The translations under genes were made by a program, and so were the position numbers. Below, piece after piece: positions 19,634-30,487 of a stretch of 64,000 nt of DNA. Within the stretch, counting starts at the first letter, position 1. Every line of letters starts with the position of its first letter. This DNA is from Xenorhabdus yunnanensis (GTDB lineage: Bacteria; Pseudomonadota; Gammaproteobacteria; Enterobacterales; Enterobacteriaceae), in contig NZ_JAQRFI010000011.1 in assembly GCF_028598805.1 (NCBI RefSeq), forward strand, positions 37,418-101,417. The letters are read 5' to 3'. The notes beneath the pieces are model-generated. The model had not been told where the DNA came from and searched no databases. It was given only the letters and a program-made list of their open reading frames with translations.

Positions 19634-20322
19634 GCCATATTTGGTGGTCACTGCCATTAACTTTAATTGTCTTTTACTTTGCTAAAAAACTAGCAATGCG
19701 ACTCAAACTGCCTATATTCAATCCGTTATTGATATCAATGGCTGTTATCATTCCCTTGCTGCTCATGACCCATACACCTTACAAGCACTATTTTTCTGGC
19801 AGCCGGATATTGAACGATTTGCTGCAACCTGCCGTTGTTGCCTTAGCTTTCCCTCTGTATGAACAACTACATCAAATCCGTGCTCAGTGGAAATCAATTA
19901 TTAGTATTTGTTTTATTGGCAGTATTGTCGCAATGGTCACGGGAACAGCTATTGCATTATGGGCAGGTGCAACGCCTGAAATTGCAGCCTCTGTTCTACC
20001 TAAATCTGTGACCACCCCAATAGCCATGGCTGTGGCCGATTCCATAGGTGGAATTCCTGCCATTAGCGCAGCTTGTGTCATTACGGTAGGTATTTTTGGC
20101 GCGGTCTTTGGTCACAATCTATTTAACATGCTAAAAATAAAAACTCAGGCTTCACGAGGGTTGGCTATGGGTACTGCTGCCCATGCGTTGGGAACAGCCC
20201 GCTGTGCGGAAATGGATCACATTGAAGGGGCGTACAGCTCACTGGCCTTAATGACCTGCGGCATTATTACCTCACTGATCGCGCCTTTTCTATTTCCGAT
20301 ATTGCTGCATATGTTTGGTTAA
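19627..20322 (+). CDS. yohK: LrgB/CidB-family membrane protein YohK
   Basis: A 231-residue polytopic protein of the LrgB family, matching E. coli YohK in length. It carries the conserved LPKSVTTPIAMAVADSIGGIP segment and AMGTAAHALGTARC near the C-terminus. It starts inside the last codons of yohJ and forms a two-gene unit with it. The likely role is partner of YohJ in a membrane complex. Confidence 0.9.
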   Translation: MLSHIWWSLPLTLIVFYFAKKLAMRLKLPIFNPLLISMAVIIPLLLMTHTPYKHYFSGSRILNDLLQPAVVALAFPLYEQLHQIRAQWKSIISICFIGSIVAMVTGTAIALWAGATPEIAASVLPKSVTTPIAMAVADSIGGIPAISAACVITVGIFGAVFGHNLFNMLKIKTQASRGLAMGTAAHALGTARCAEMDHIEGAYSSLALMTCGIITSLIAPFLFPILLHMFG

Positions 20323-20428
20323 TCATTCTATTAATGACTATTGCGATCAACAGTAATGGTTTGAGATGATTTTATTCGTTGTAAAACTGTAACAAAAAGG
20401 TAAGCGTATTTATCAGGATAGTGAAAAT

Positions 20429-20442
20429 TTGATATAAATCAC
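20429..20442. promoter_or_regulatory. FNR-like site upstream of cdd
   Basis: TTGATATAAATCAC matches the FNR consensus TTGAT-N4-ATCAA at nine of ten defined positions and is preceded by AAAT, as in strong sites. It lies 110 bases before the cdd start. A weaker CRP-like element (TATGG-N6-TCACA) lies at 20480-20495. Both are by-eye calls. Confidence 0.35.
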
Positions 20443-20551
20443 TAAAATAATATCTTAATTACACAAATTTCATTAATTATATGGCCTTTATCACATTACA
20501 AATCTGAATAGACGTCCTAGAATGACCTTCAACCAATTTGGAGATCATTCT

Positions 20552-21436
20552 ATGCAAGCTCGTTTTCACGCTATTTGGTCAGAAATCACGCCTAAACTGC
20601 AAAAGGCCCTATTACCTTATATTGGCAACGACGATTTTCCAGCTATGCTGACAGCAGAGCAAGTGGAGTCAATCAAACAGAGCAGCGAATTTGATGATCA
20701 GGCACTGGCATTGGCCTTATTGCCACTTTCTGCGGCCTGCTCCCTTGCTCCTATCTCCCATTTTTATGTCGGTGCAATTGCACGGGGAGAAAGTGGCAAT
20801 CTTTATTTCGGTGCCAATATGGAATTCACTGGAGTGCCATTACAGCAAACCGTCCATGCAGAACAATCAGCCATAACACATGCTTGGTTACATGGTGAGA
20901 AGAAGTTGGTTTCCATCACTATCAACTATTCACCTTGCGGTCATTGCCGGCAATTTATGAATGAACTGAATAGTGGAACACAATTGGAAGTTTACCTCCC
21001 CAACCGTCCACGATTAACTCTGGCCGATTACCTGCCAGAAGCCTTTGGCCCAGGAGATCTAACCGATACACCATTGCTACTGGATACAGTTAATCATGGC
21101 TATCAACTGGCTATCAGTGACGAATTGGTACAAGCTGGATTGGCTGCGGCAAACCGTAGCCATGCACCTTATAGCCAATCCCACTCAGGGATTGCCCTAC
21201 AGGATGAACAAGGGAAAATTTATACTGGCCGTTATGCGGAAAATGCCGCATTCAACCCAAGCTTGCCACCATTACAGGCAGCGCTGATATTTATGAATAT
21301 GGCTGGCGGTAATTGTCAATCCATCAAACGGGCCGTCTTGGTGGAAGGCGAAAATAACCATTTATCACAATGGAATGCTACAGAGTCCACATTAACCGCT
21401 CTTGGTTGTACAAAAATACAACGGTACACATTTTAA
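20552..21436 (+). CDS. cdd: Cytidine deaminase
   Basis: A 294-residue enzyme, the length of E. coli Cdd, deaminating cytidine and deoxycytidine in salvage. Zinc ligands His102, Cys129 and Cys132 and the proton shuttle Glu104 lie in TVHAEQSA and SPCGHCRQ. The C-terminal half is the usual inactive duplicate. The start is set at the ATG at 20552, where homology begins and which GGAG precedes by about 9 bases; the upstream ATG at 20522 adds ten unrelated residues. Confidence 0.95.
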   Translation: MQARFHAIWSEITPKLQKALLPYIGNDDFPAMLTAEQVESIKQSSEFDDQALALALLPLSAACSLAPISHFYVGAIARGESGNLYFGANMEFTGVPLQQTVHAEQSAITHAWLHGEKKLVSITINYSPCGHCRQFMNELNSGTQLEVYLPNRPRLTLADYLPEAFGPGDLTDTPLLLDTVNHGYQLAISDELVQAGLAAANRSHAPYSQSHSGIALQDEQGKIYTGRYAENAAFNPSLPPLQAALIFMNMAGGNCQSIKRAVLVEGENNHLSQWNATESTLTALGCTKIQRYTF

Positions 21437-21663
21437 AATAAGAAAAGAGTAGTGACTTAACAAAATGGCAATCCCTCCCTCGATATCGTCCAAGAGGGAT
21501 AAAATGAAAAAACTAAATAACATTTAATTAGCCAATTCTGTATGTTATCTCTCATTTTTACTCATGATAATCATATTTAAGTAACATTTACTGTACTTAT
21601 TTTTTTTATCTTCTTAGGATCTGTAGCCGATTTTGTTATTGATAAGTTCAAAGAGTAAGCATC

Positions 21664-23361
21664 ATGGAACTAGAACACGAAAGTAAACGTCCTCTCTATA
21701 TTCCCTACGCTGGTCCTATCTTGTTGGAATTTCCTCTGTTGAATAAAGGCAGTGCCTTTACAGAAGAAGAACGCAGTAATTTCAACTTACATGGCTTATT
21801 GCCGCAGGCCGTTGAAACAATAGAAGAGCAGGCCGAACGCGCCTACCGTCAATATCGCGATTTCAAAAATGACGCTGATAAACACATTTATTTAAGGAAT
21901 ATTCAGGACACCAACGAAACACTGTTCTACCGACTCCTTGACGCCCACCTCAGCGAAATGATGCCTATTATTTACACGCCAACCGTTGGTGAAGCGTGTG
22001 AACATTTTTCTGATATTTACCGCCGCGCCCGTGGTCTGTTTATCTCTTACCCAAACAAAGCGTACATTGATGACATGCTGCAAAATGCAACCAAGCAGAA
22101 TGTCAAAGTTATCGTTGTTACCGATGGTGAGCGCATTCTTGGTCTGGGGGATCAGGGAATCGGTGGCATGGGTATTCCTATCGGTAAACTGTCACTGTAT
22201 ACCTCCTGTGGCGGAATAAGCCCTGCTTACACCCTGCCCGTGGTTCTGGATGTAGGGACAAACAACCCACAACGCCTAAATGATCCACTGTACATGGGCT
22301 GGCGCCATCCACGCATTACTGGCAAAGAGTACGATGAATTTGTGGATGAATTTATTCAGGCCGTAAAGCGTCGCTGGCCTAACGTACTGCTGCAATTTGA
22401 AGATTTTGCCCAGAACAACGCCATGCCGCTGTTGACCCGCTATCGCAATGAACTTTGTTGCTTCAATGATGACATCCAAGGCACCGCATCCGTTGCCTTG
22501 GGTAGCCTGATTGCAGCCAGCCGGGCCGCAGGCCGTCAGTTGAAGGATCAAACCGTGGCATTCCTTGGTGCCGGCTCTGCTGGCTGTGGTATTGCAGAGC
22601 AGATCATTGCCCAAATGAAATCGGAAGGATTGAGTGATGAGCAGGCTCGTACCCGTGTGTTCATGGTTGATCGCTTTGGTCTCCTGACAGACAAGCTGCC
22701 AAACTTACTGGATTTCCAAAATGCGTTGGTACAAAAAAGCTCTGCCCTGCAATCATGGGATGTCGCCAATGATTCCCTCTCATTGATGGACGTAGTTCGC
22801 AACGCCAAGCCTACTGTTTTGATTGGTGTTTCTGGTCAGTCAGGTCTGTTCACTGAAGAGATCATCCGTGAAATGCATAAACATTGTGAACGTCCAGTCG
22901 TGATGCCTCTATCCAATCCGACATCACGTGTGGAAGCTCGTCCGGAAGACATCATCAAATGGACGGATGGCAAAGCGCTGGTTGCTACAGGAAGCCCATT
23001 TGTACCAGTAAAATATAACGGTCAGGAATACCCCATTGCACAATGCAACAACTCCTATATCTTCCCGGGGATCGGGTTAGGTGTTATCGCTTCCGGTGCT
23101 AAACGTGTTACAGATGATATGTTGATGGCTGCCAGCCGTGCATTGGCGGATCGTTCACCGCTGGCGCAAACAGGCTCTGGGCCATTATTGCCGCTGATTG
23201 ATGATATCCAAGATGTTTCCCGTAAAATAGCCAAAGAAGTGGCAAAAAAAGCCCAGATTCAAGGTGTAGCGATTGTTACATCGGAAGATGCATTGGATGA
23301 AGCCATTGAGCGCAATTTCTGGAAACCAGAGTATCGCGTCTATAAACGCACTTCATTCTGA
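21664..23361 (+). CDS. maeA: NAD-dependent malic enzyme
   Basis: A 565-residue oxidative decarboxylase turning malate into pyruvate, CO2 and NADH, the same length as E. coli MaeA (SfcA). Signature stretches include [42 protein letters not shown] and the second nucleotide-binding motif [13 protein letters not shown]. The gene stands alone between cdd and sanA, which are neighbours in E. coli, so this block has been rearranged. A terminator follows directly. Confidence 0.95.
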   Translation: MELEHESKRPLYIPYAGPILLEFPLLNKGSAFTEEERSNFNLHGLLPQAVETIEEQAERAYRQYRDFKNDADKHIYLRNIQDTNETLFYRLLDAHLSEMMPIIYTPTVGEACEHFSDIYRRARGLFISYPNKAYIDDMLQNATKQNVKVIVVTDGERILGLGDQGIGGMGIPIGKLSLYTSCGGISPAYTLPVVLDVGTNNPQRLNDPLYMGWRHPRITGKEYDEFVDEFIQAVKRRWPNVLLQFEDFAQNNAMPLLTRYRNELCCFNDDIQGTASVALGSLIAASRAAGRQLKDQTVAFLGAGSAGCGIAEQIIAQMKSEGLSDEQARTRVFMVDRFGLLTDKLPNLLDFQNALVQKSSALQSWDVANDSLSLMDVVRNAKPTVLIGVSGQSGLFTEEIIREMHKHCERPVVMPLSNPTSRVEARPEDIIKWTDGKALVATGSPFVPVKYNGQEYPIAQCNNSYIFPGIGLGVIASGAKRVTDDMLMAASRALADRSPLAQTGSGPLLPLIDDIQDVSRKIAKEVAKKAQIQGVAIVTSEDALDEAIERNFWKPEYRVYKRTSF

Positions 23362-23375
23362 TAATATTCTTAATA

Positions 23376-23404
23376 AGCCTGCCTGTAACCTTGGCAGGCT
23401 TTAG
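23376..23404 (+). terminator. maeA terminator
   Basis: An 8-bp stem, AGCCTGCC/GGCAGGCT, with a 9-base loop and TT after it, lies 15 bases past the maeA stop. Confidence 0.75.
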
Positions 23405-23427
23405 TTTCCCAAATGAAATAACGCATA

Positions 23428-23554
23428 TATACCCTTCGTCTTTCAAGTTGCCTTTTTGTTGGCTGCGCTCACTCACCCCGGTCACATAGTTATCTATGCT
23501 CCCGGGGATTCGCTCCCTTGCCGCCGCGATGTATCTTGAAATCCATTGGGTATA
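23428..23554. repeat. ERIC-like 127-bp dispersed palindrome
   Basis: The element begins TATACCCTTCGTCTTTCAAG and ends TATCTTGAAATCCATTGGGTATA in inverted complement. Its GC-rich core contains CCCCGGTCACATAG and CTATGCTCCCGGGG. Shorter or degraded relatives lie at 30382-30444 and 44514-44579, and its core word recurs at 62974-63009. I associate such repeats with Photorhabdus and Xenorhabdus intergenic regions. Confidence 0.75.
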
Positions 23555-23953
23555 ACACACTAACGCTTGTACCAAAAAATAGATAAACAATCATGCTTAA
23601 CAAAAATTTTCAGATATTGGCGGTGGTATTTTCACTTAAAGCCTTCATAATAAAAGAGTGAGGTAAAGCGATAAATTATTTTTCTAAAGACCTTTTTTGT
23701 CATTAACTTTAATTTAATTTCTTTAGATTTCTTATTTTCAAAAGTTAAAACCCTCTCCTTTATCAAACTATTAATATAATCATGACCTGTAGAAGATTGA
23801 ACAGATATTAATATAACATTCATATTTCTGGTCATTTATTTTACAGTAAGCTATTCGATTTATATTAATGAAAGCGACCAAAATCGAATCAAGTTAGTTC
23901 TGATATCATTCATTCAAAACTTGCTTCGGTATTTCAAGTAAAGTAGCCTTTAG

Positions 23954-24715
<762 letters not shown>

Positions 24716-24767
24716 AAATGGATAACAAATCAATACGATCTGTTTAATCAGTTTTATGCCCTAAATC

Positions 24768-24806
24768 TTTCAAGTTGCAGTTCGCCTGCCAAACTGCAAC
24801 TTGAAA
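24768..24806. terminator. Hairpin between sanA and yeiB
   Basis: A perfect 15-bp inverted repeat (TTTCAAGTTGCAGTT) with a 9-base loop lies between convergent genes. The arm word TTTCAAGTTGCAG is also part of the dispersed palindrome family, so this may be a minimal repeat copy used as a bidirectional terminator. Confidence 0.6.
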
Positions 24807-24842
24807 TCTAGTAGATTCAGAACTATTGGCAAAGTATTTCCC

Positions 24843-26036
24843 TTAAGACTTACTACCTATAACCTTACCTGCCAAACCCGCTAATTTTGCTGTTAAACTG
24901 CGCCAGAGCTTTTCCATTGGCCCTTGAGAATAACGTTTCAACCACCAGCAAGCAAACCAGATACTCAATGCCCAAATAAAGGGAATAAATACCATCAACT
25001 CTAAACGGCTAAACTGCTCAAATAACCCAAAGCGATAAAAAATCGTGGTACAAATCAATGTTTGCAACAAATAGCTACTCAGTGCCATTCTCCCGACCTG
25101 CCGGAGCCAAAAGGTGATTCTCCAGCACGAAATGGCAGACCAAAATCCATAAATCAACGCGATATAACCCAGTCCAAACAACGGTATTGCCAATTCAGGA
25201 ATGGTATTGAAGATAGTTGGTAATACAGAATAATTGTCGTGATCTAAATATCGTATTGACAACGCAATACATTGAATCGCCATACCAGCAGGAATTAGGC
25301 ATAATGCCAATCGGCGGTAATGCCTACGACTAAATTCCCCTTTCAACCAGCCGTTACGCATTAACATTGCACCACAAAGCATAGTACCCGCTATTTGCCA
25401 GCCGTATTGCACAATTACCATAACCATCACACCACCTATTTCATTAATGCGGTGTTCTATGGCCCATAATCCACCATACGTTTTCCAGTAGCTTTCATAA
25501 AAAATTTCTTCGGGTGCAGTCTGAGCCTGAAACATTGCATTACCTTCTCCTATCAGAAAAAGCGACAGAAGCAAAAGGTAAAGCATCACCACGCCGAACA
25601 AATAGAGAATAACCGCTTTACCAAATAACTTTTGACGGGTGTTGATAAAATACCATGCCAGCAAGCCAGCAATGCCATATGACAGCAAAATATCGCCTTC
25701 CCACAGCAAAACTCCGTGCAATAAACCAATAACAGCCAAAACCAGTAATCTGGAAATATTTCCATCACGCCCATGCTGCCGAAGCAATTCAAGTGATGCC
25801 CCAAACAACAACGCCAAGATGAACCGAAATTTTCCCTCAGCAAAGATGTTCAAAACAGACCATATCGCCACATCAGAAAATGGAACTGAATCTTTATAAA
25901 ACGGCTTCATACCAGCTTCAGAGAATAAGGCAAAAGAGAAAATATTCAGCAACAATATCCCCAAAATGGCAAAACCACGTAAACTATCAATTGCCTCAAT
26001 TCTCTTACTCATTACCTCATTCAAGCTACGCTCCAT
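24843..26036 (-). CDS. yeiB: DUF418 membrane protein YeiB
   Basis: A 397-residue polytopic inner-membrane protein of the DUF418 family, similar to E. coli YeiB (385) from SLRGFAILGILLLN near residue 18 to the end. The C-terminal DUF418 motif is visible as VGRMALSSYLLQTLICT. Function is unknown; transport has been suggested for the family. It follows folE on the same strand with a 21-base gap, the same pair as in E. coli. The start is uncertain: the ATG at 26036 lacks a clear ribosome site, and the one at 26012 has GAGG too close. Confidence 0.85.
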   Translation of the reverse strand: MERSLNEVMSKRIEAIDSLRGFAILGILLLNIFSFALFSEAGMKPFYKDSVPFSDVAIWSVLNIFAEGKFRFILALLFGASLELLRQHGRDGNISRLLVLAVIGLLHGVLLWEGDILLSYGIAGLLAWYFINTRQKLFGKAVILYLFGVVMLYLLLLSLFLIGEGNAMFQAQTAPEEIFYESYWKTYGGLWAIEHRINEIGGVMVMVIVQYGWQIAGTMLCGAMLMRNGWLKGEFSRRHYRRLALCLIPAGMAIQCIALSIRYLDHDNYSVLPTIFNTIPELAIPLFGLGYIALIYGFWSAISCWRITFWLRQVGRMALSSYLLQTLICTTIFYRFGLFEQFSRLELMVFIPFIWALSIWFACWWLKRYSQGPMEKLWRSLTAKLAGLAGKVIGSKS

Positions 26037-26057
26037 AAAAATAAAAATAGAAATTCA

Positions 26058-26726
26058 TCATGATAAATGCAGATGACGCACGGCTCGCAGGAATTCCTGC
26101 CGTGTATTCTGACTGGTTTTAAATAACCCTCCCAGCGAAGTCGTTGTCGTGGTACTGGTTGCATCGCGAATACCGCGCGCTTTCACACAGTAATGGACAG
26201 CATCAATGGAAACGGCAACATTATTCGTGCCAAGCAGTGTTTGTAGTGCAATCAGGATTTGCTGTGTCAAACGCTCCTGCACTTGTGGGCGCTGCGCAAA
26301 AAACTGGACGATACGATTAATTTTTGATAAACCAATCACTTTATCCTTAGGGATATAAGCAACTGTGGCTTTGCCATCAATAGTGACAAAATGGTGTTCA
26401 CAAGTGCTGGTCATCGTAATATCACGCACTGTTACCATTTCATCCACTTTCATTTTATTTTCTATCAGCGTAATTTTGGGGAAATTGTTATAGTCCAACC
26501 CTGAGAATATTTCATCCACATACATTTTTGCGATACGGCTCGGCGTATCCGCCAAACTGTCATCACTCAGATCGAGATTTAACAGCTTCATAATTTCTGT
26601 CATGTGTTCCTCAATGCGCACTTTACGCACCTCTGGCTCCAAAGTTTGTTCACGCAATGGGGTTTCAAGACCACGGGCAATCAGTGCCGAATGCACCAGC
26701 TCAGCTTCTGTACTTAGGGATGACAT
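26058..26726 (-). CDS. folE: GTP cyclohydrolase I
   Basis: A 222-residue enzyme, the length of E. coli FolE, converting GTP to dihydroneopterin triphosphate and formate at the head of folate and pterin synthesis. Zinc ligands are seen in TSTCEHHF (Cys109, His112) and HYCVKARG (Cys near 180). The start is set at the ATG at 26726 because similarity ([21 protein letters not shown]) begins there; the frame runs 33 codons further upstream. It is the first gene of a folE-yeiB pair. Confidence 0.95.
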   Translation of the reverse strand: MSSLSTEAELVHSALIARGLETPLREQTLEPEVRKVRIEEHMTEIMKLLNLDLSDDSLADTPSRIAKMYVDEIFSGLDYNNFPKITLIENKMKVDEMVTVRDITMTSTCEHHFVTIDGKATVAYIPKDKVIGLSKINRIVQFFAQRPQVQERLTQQILIALQTLLGTNNVAVSIDAVHYCVKARGIRDATSTTTTTSLGGLFKTSQNTRQEFLRAVRHLHLS

Positions 26727-26842
26727 CAGTTTCTCCAAGGTAATACTTTCCGTTAATTGACTTTCTATTAATTGACAGGCAATTGGGAAGTTTATTTTAC
26801 GAACATATAGTGAATGTAACACCACACAATATCTGTTTATTT

Positions 26843-26884
26843 TGTTCTACGTATACTGTTTTACGCATCCTGTTCTATGCATAT
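26843..26884. repeat. Three 14-bp tandem repeats upstream of folE
   Basis: TGTTCTACGTATAC, TGTTTTACGCATCC and TGTTCTATGCATAT follow one another without gaps in the region between folE and the MFS gene. The regular spacing could reflect an operator array or a simple tandem duplication. No known regulator consensus fits by eye. Confidence 0.5.
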
Positions 26885-26939
26885 ACCGTATGCGCGCACA
26901 ACTATACCGATTATACCTGTACATCATCAATCACCCAGA

Positions 26940-28124
26940 TCAGAGTGATTCACGACGAGTATTGGTGCGATAAAATACCAATAACCCGGCAATAAGCAAT
27001 CCAATAAATGCAATATACAAAGCAGGTTCCAATTTACCTGTCAACCATGTCGAAGCAGCTGATAACATTGGCCCTACCAATTGCCCCAGCGCATAGCCCG
27101 TGGTCAACAGTCCCGCCATATAACGGGCATGATTGGGAGCCAATTCACAACCATACTGCAAAGCCAGCTGTACCACACACATAAATCCGCCGCCTACCAG
27201 CAATGCACCAATCATCAATCCACTAATACCTGGCAATATTTCCGCAATCAGAATGCCCAACGCCTGAAGCCATAACATAAACGCCAAACGGATTTGAGGT
27301 GTAGATACATTGCGCAGAAAAATTCCCAGCATAATGCCAATGACCGATGCGCCACCAAATATTGGCCAGACAAATTGAGCAAACAAGCTATCAGGAAAAC
27401 GCTCTGTCGCCATTTGAGAAAGAAATGTCGCAGGCAAAATATAACCAAACCCAGCCAGACTATAGCTCCACACCAATCGCTTGATTTCCGGTGTTAGGCT
27501 CAGGGCTTGGATCGCAGTTTGCGGACGATGCAATTCACCATTGCGGGGCAGATGGCAGCTGACGTAAATACTGAACAACAGCGCCAAAATGCCATATAGC
27601 AGCCATGCACTGGCTGCGCTCATCTGCCAAGATTGGATGCCAATTGCCAGTATGCCACTGATAAAGATCCCGATTCCTGGCCCCGAAAAAACAGCCGCAC
27701 TCAATCCCGGGCGGTTCAACCTTCCCAATTCCTCATTTGCCCATGCAGCTACCAGTACCAACGACCAACCACTTGCCCAGCCAATAAAAAAACGGGCAAT
27801 ACTGTGCAATATCGGCCCATTCAACAATGCAGAAAGCAAAGTGATAACTACAGCTCCCCATAATCCGCTCCACAAGCGGTATTCCACACAACGCTGCGCC
27901 CGCATTGCATCATAAGAACCTGCCAGATAACCGAGGTAATTGAATGCTGCAACGATTCCCGCCCCTGTTAATGTGAGTTGGGATTCTGCGATCATCAATG
28001 GAACTTGTGGGGTAAAAGTGAAACGTCCTATCCCCATTGCTACAACCAAAGCGAGAAAACCGCTTAATGCAATCTGAAAAGCTTGATAGTTACGACTCTG
28101 AGGTGCAACAATTTGATTTCTCAT
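26940..28124 (-). CDS. YbfB/YjiJ-family MFS transporter
   Basis: A 394-residue carrier with about twelve membrane helices. The N-terminus, FLALVVAMGIGRFTFTPQVP, is the signature of the YbfB/YjiJ (DUF1228) branch of the major facilitator superfamily. Members are putative sugar or drug transporters with no proven substrate. It is divergent from moeA, with 231 bases between them, and upstream of folE on the same strand but separated by 213 bases, so it probably has its own promoter. I do not give a symbol because orthology with yjiJ is unclear. Confidence 0.8.
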   Translation of the reverse strand: MRNQIVAPQSRNYQAFQIALSGFLALVVAMGIGRFTFTPQVPLMIAESQLTLTGAGIVAAFNYLGYLAGSYDAMRAQRCVEYRLWSGLWGAVVITLLSALLNGPILHSIARFFIGWASGWSLVLVAAWANEELGRLNRPGLSAAVFSGPGIGIFISGILAIGIQSWQMSAASAWLLYGILALLFSIYVSCHLPRNGELHRPQTAIQALSLTPEIKRLVWSYSLAGFGYILPATFLSQMATERFPDSLFAQFVWPIFGGASVIGIMLGIFLRNVSTPQIRLAFMLWLQALGILIAEILPGISGLMIGALLVGGGFMCVVQLALQYGCELAPNHARYMAGLLTTGYALGQLVGPMLSAASTWLTGKLEPALYIAFIGLLIAGLLVFYRTNTRRESL

Positions 28125-28355
28125 AGTGATTAAATAGTAATGGAACTAGTTGTGTTAGCAGGCTTTATGCGTTTATAACAAATCATAAATATAATATACA
28201 TCTTTTCTTAACTCCCTTTTTCTTTACAGCCAGCAACATTTCCCATCAACGCAATCTTTGCCATAATGCATTCAATGCAGAAATAATTGTTTCAAAAATA
28301 AATGCTTGTCCACAATCTGTGATAACCGCAATGTGCGGCATATAGGGAGTTTCTT

Positions 28356-29612
28356 ATGGATCACTGTCATACTTCAGGCTTAATCTCACTTAAACAGGCA
28401 CTGGAAAAATTACTGGCACAAACTGTCCCCCTGACTGCTATCCCTCTGGTAACTACAGAAACTATTAACCTGACCGAATCTACGGGTCGAATTACTGCTA
28501 CTGACATCATTTCCCCAATCAACGTCCCCCCTTTTGATAATTCAGCAATGGATGGTTATGCCGTCCGTCTTGCCGATCTTAATGAAAATCAGATCTTGCC
28601 AGTGGCAGGAAAAGTGTTGGCTGGTGTGCCATTTCAAGGGGAATGGCCAACAGGCAATTGCATCCGCATTATGACTGGTGCCCCCATTCCTTCTGGCGCT
28701 GATGCCGTTGTAATGCAAGAGCAAACTGAGGTCACTGAAACGGGAGTTTTCTTCTCGCATCCGGTAAAACAGGGGCAAAACATTCGTACCATTGGGGAAG
28801 ATATCACCCAAAATGCAGTAGTACTGCCACAAGGAACCAAGCTTTCCACTGCACAATTACCGCTGGTTGCTTCACTAGGCATTACAACTGTTGATGTTGT
28901 CCGCAAACTGAAAGTTGCCATTTTTTCTACCGGTGACGAGTTACAAACCATCGGAGAACCCTTACAGGCAGGGCAAATTTACGATACCAACCGATTTGCT
29001 GTTCGCATAATGCTGGAAAAACTGGACTGTGAAGTTATCGATTTGGGCATGATCCGCGATGCCCCTGATACCTTGCGCCAAACTTTTATCGAAGCAGATA
29101 AACAAGCTGATTTAGTGATCAGCAGCGGTGGTGTTTCTGTTGGTGAAGCGGATTACACCAAACAGATTTTAGATAAAATAGGAAAAATCAGTTTTTGGAA
29201 ACTCGCCATTAAACCCGGTAAACCTTTTGCCTTTGGTAAATTGGAAAATGCTTGGTTCTGCGGCTTGCCGGGCAATCCCGTTTCTGCCGTGCTCACATTC
29301 TATCAATTGGTGCAACCATTGATTGCCCATCTATCGGGTTTCACCACATGGCAATCGCCTGTACGCCTGACAGCCAAAACTACAACGCCATTGAAAAAAA
29401 CCCCCGGCAGATTGGATTTCCAACGCGGTATCGCTGCCATCAATAAAAACGGAGAACTAGAGGTACAAACCACAGGACATCAGGGTTCCCATATCTTTAG
29501 TTCCTATAGTCTCGGTAACTGTTTTATCGTCTTGGAGCGGGAACGTGGACACATTGCAGCGGGTGAAACAGTACAAATCGAATTTTTCAACCACTTACTG
29601 AAAAATCAATAA
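28356..29612 (+). CDS. moeA: Molybdopterin molybdenumtransferase MoeA
   Basis: A 418-residue enzyme inserting molybdate into adenylated molybdopterin to give Moco. E. coli MoeA has 411 residues. The MoCF domain motif [14 protein letters not shown] lies near residue 250, followed by LPGNPVS near 308. The N-terminal [11 protein letters not shown] motif is intact. AGGGAG stands before the ATG. moeB follows after 11 bases, forming the usual moeAB operon. Confidence 0.96.
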   Translation: MDHCHTSGLISLKQALEKLLAQTVPLTAIPLVTTETINLTESTGRITATDIISPINVPPFDNSAMDGYAVRLADLNENQILPVAGKVLAGVPFQGEWPTGNCIRIMTGAPIPSGADAVVMQEQTEVTETGVFFSHPVKQGQNIRTIGEDITQNAVVLPQGTKLSTAQLPLVASLGITTVDVVRKLKVAIFSTGDELQTIGEPLQAGQIYDTNRFAVRIMLEKLDCEVIDLGMIRDAPDTLRQTFIEADKQADLVISSGGVSVGEADYTKQILDKIGKISFWKLAIKPGKPFAFGKLENAWFCGLPGNPVSAVLTFYQLVQPLIAHLSGFTTWQSPVRLTAKTTTPLKKTPGRLDFQRGIAAINKNGELEVQTTGHQGSHIFSSYSLGNCFIVLERERGHIAAGETVQIEFFNHLLKNQ

Positions 29613-29623
29613 GATAATAAACA

Positions 29624-30379
29624 ATGACTACCGAACTGACCGATGAAGAAACCTTGCGTTATAACCGACAAATTGTCTTGCGTGGTTTTGATTTCGACAG
29701 GCAGGAAAAACTAAAATCTGCCAAGGTGCTGATAGTTGGTGCGGGAGGCCTCGGTTGCTCGGCTTCCCAATATCTTGCTGCGGCTGGCATTGGAACAATT
29801 TCCCTGCTGGATTTTGATACGGTTTCCCTTTCCAATCTACAACGGCAAATTCTCCACCGCGATAAGCGCATTGGTATGGCAAAAGTGCATTCTGCGGCAC
29901 TGACCCTGCGGGAGATCAATCCACACGTCACTATCAATCCCATAGAAGAACTATTGGATGATCCAGTATTAGATGAATTAATCAACCAACACGAAATTGT
30001 GCTCGATTGTACAGATAACGTTGCCATCCGCGAACAACTCAATCATCTGTGTCATGGACGTAAAATACCATTGGTTTCTGGTGCAGCCATTCGTATGGAA
30101 GGCCAGCTTTCTGTCTTTACTTACCAACCGGAAGAACCTTGTTATCGCTGCCTGAGCCGTTTATTTGGTGAAAACAGTCTGACTTGCGTTGAGGCGGGGG
30201 TAATGGCACCGCTAGTAGGAACTATCGGTTCCTTACAGGCGATGGAAACAATTAAGCTACTGACTCAATATGGAAAAAGCTGTCATGGTAAGGTGATACT
30301 ATTCGATGCCATGACAATGCAATTTCGGGAAATAAAATTGCCTAAAGATCCTCAATGTGAGATTTGTCGGATTCATTGA
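29624..30379 (+). CDS. moeB: MoaD adenylyltransferase MoeB
   Basis: A 251-residue E1-like enzyme that adenylates the C-terminal glycine of MoaD so it can receive sulfur. The nucleotide-binding GAGGLG motif lies near residue 40, with RQILH and DCTDN following. Structural zinc cysteines are visible as CYRC near residue 172 and CEIC near the C-terminus. Its partner MoaD is encoded at 51239-51484. A dispersed palindrome begins right after the stop codon. Confidence 0.95.
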   Translation: MTTELTDEETLRYNRQIVLRGFDFDRQEKLKSAKVLIVGAGGLGCSASQYLAAAGIGTISLLDFDTVSLSNLQRQILHRDKRIGMAKVHSAALTLREINPHVTINPIEELLDDPVLDELINQHEIVLDCTDNVAIREQLNHLCHGRKIPLVSGAAIRMEGQLSVFTYQPEEPCYRCLSRLFGENSLTCVEAGVMAPLVGTIGSLQAMETIKLLTQYGKSCHGKVILFDAMTMQFREIKLPKDPQCEICRIH

Positions 30380-30381
30380 GC

Positions 30382-30444
30382 ATATCCCTTATGAATTTCA
30401 AGATGCAGCCAACAAAGCTGCAACTTGAAAGACGATGGGTATAG
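30382..30444. repeat. Short dispersed palindrome after moeB
   Basis: The minus strand reads TATACCCATCGTCTTTCAAG, nearly the same as the end of the 127-bp element at 23428. The other end is ATATCCCTTATGAATTTCAAG. The GC-rich core is missing, so this is a short form. It may also terminate moeB. Confidence 0.7.
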
Positions 30445-30487
30445 TCCCGTAAAATCATCGGGGCTATTAACTTCACATCAGGTAAAA

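Noticed and set aside
23632..23835. 67-codon minus-strand frame between maeA and sanA
   Set aside because: AT-rich, Lys/Ile/Phe-biased, no recognised domain and no clear ribosome site.
26727..26825. Longer N-terminus for folE
   Set aside because: Family similarity begins at 26726; the extra 33 residues are unrelated.
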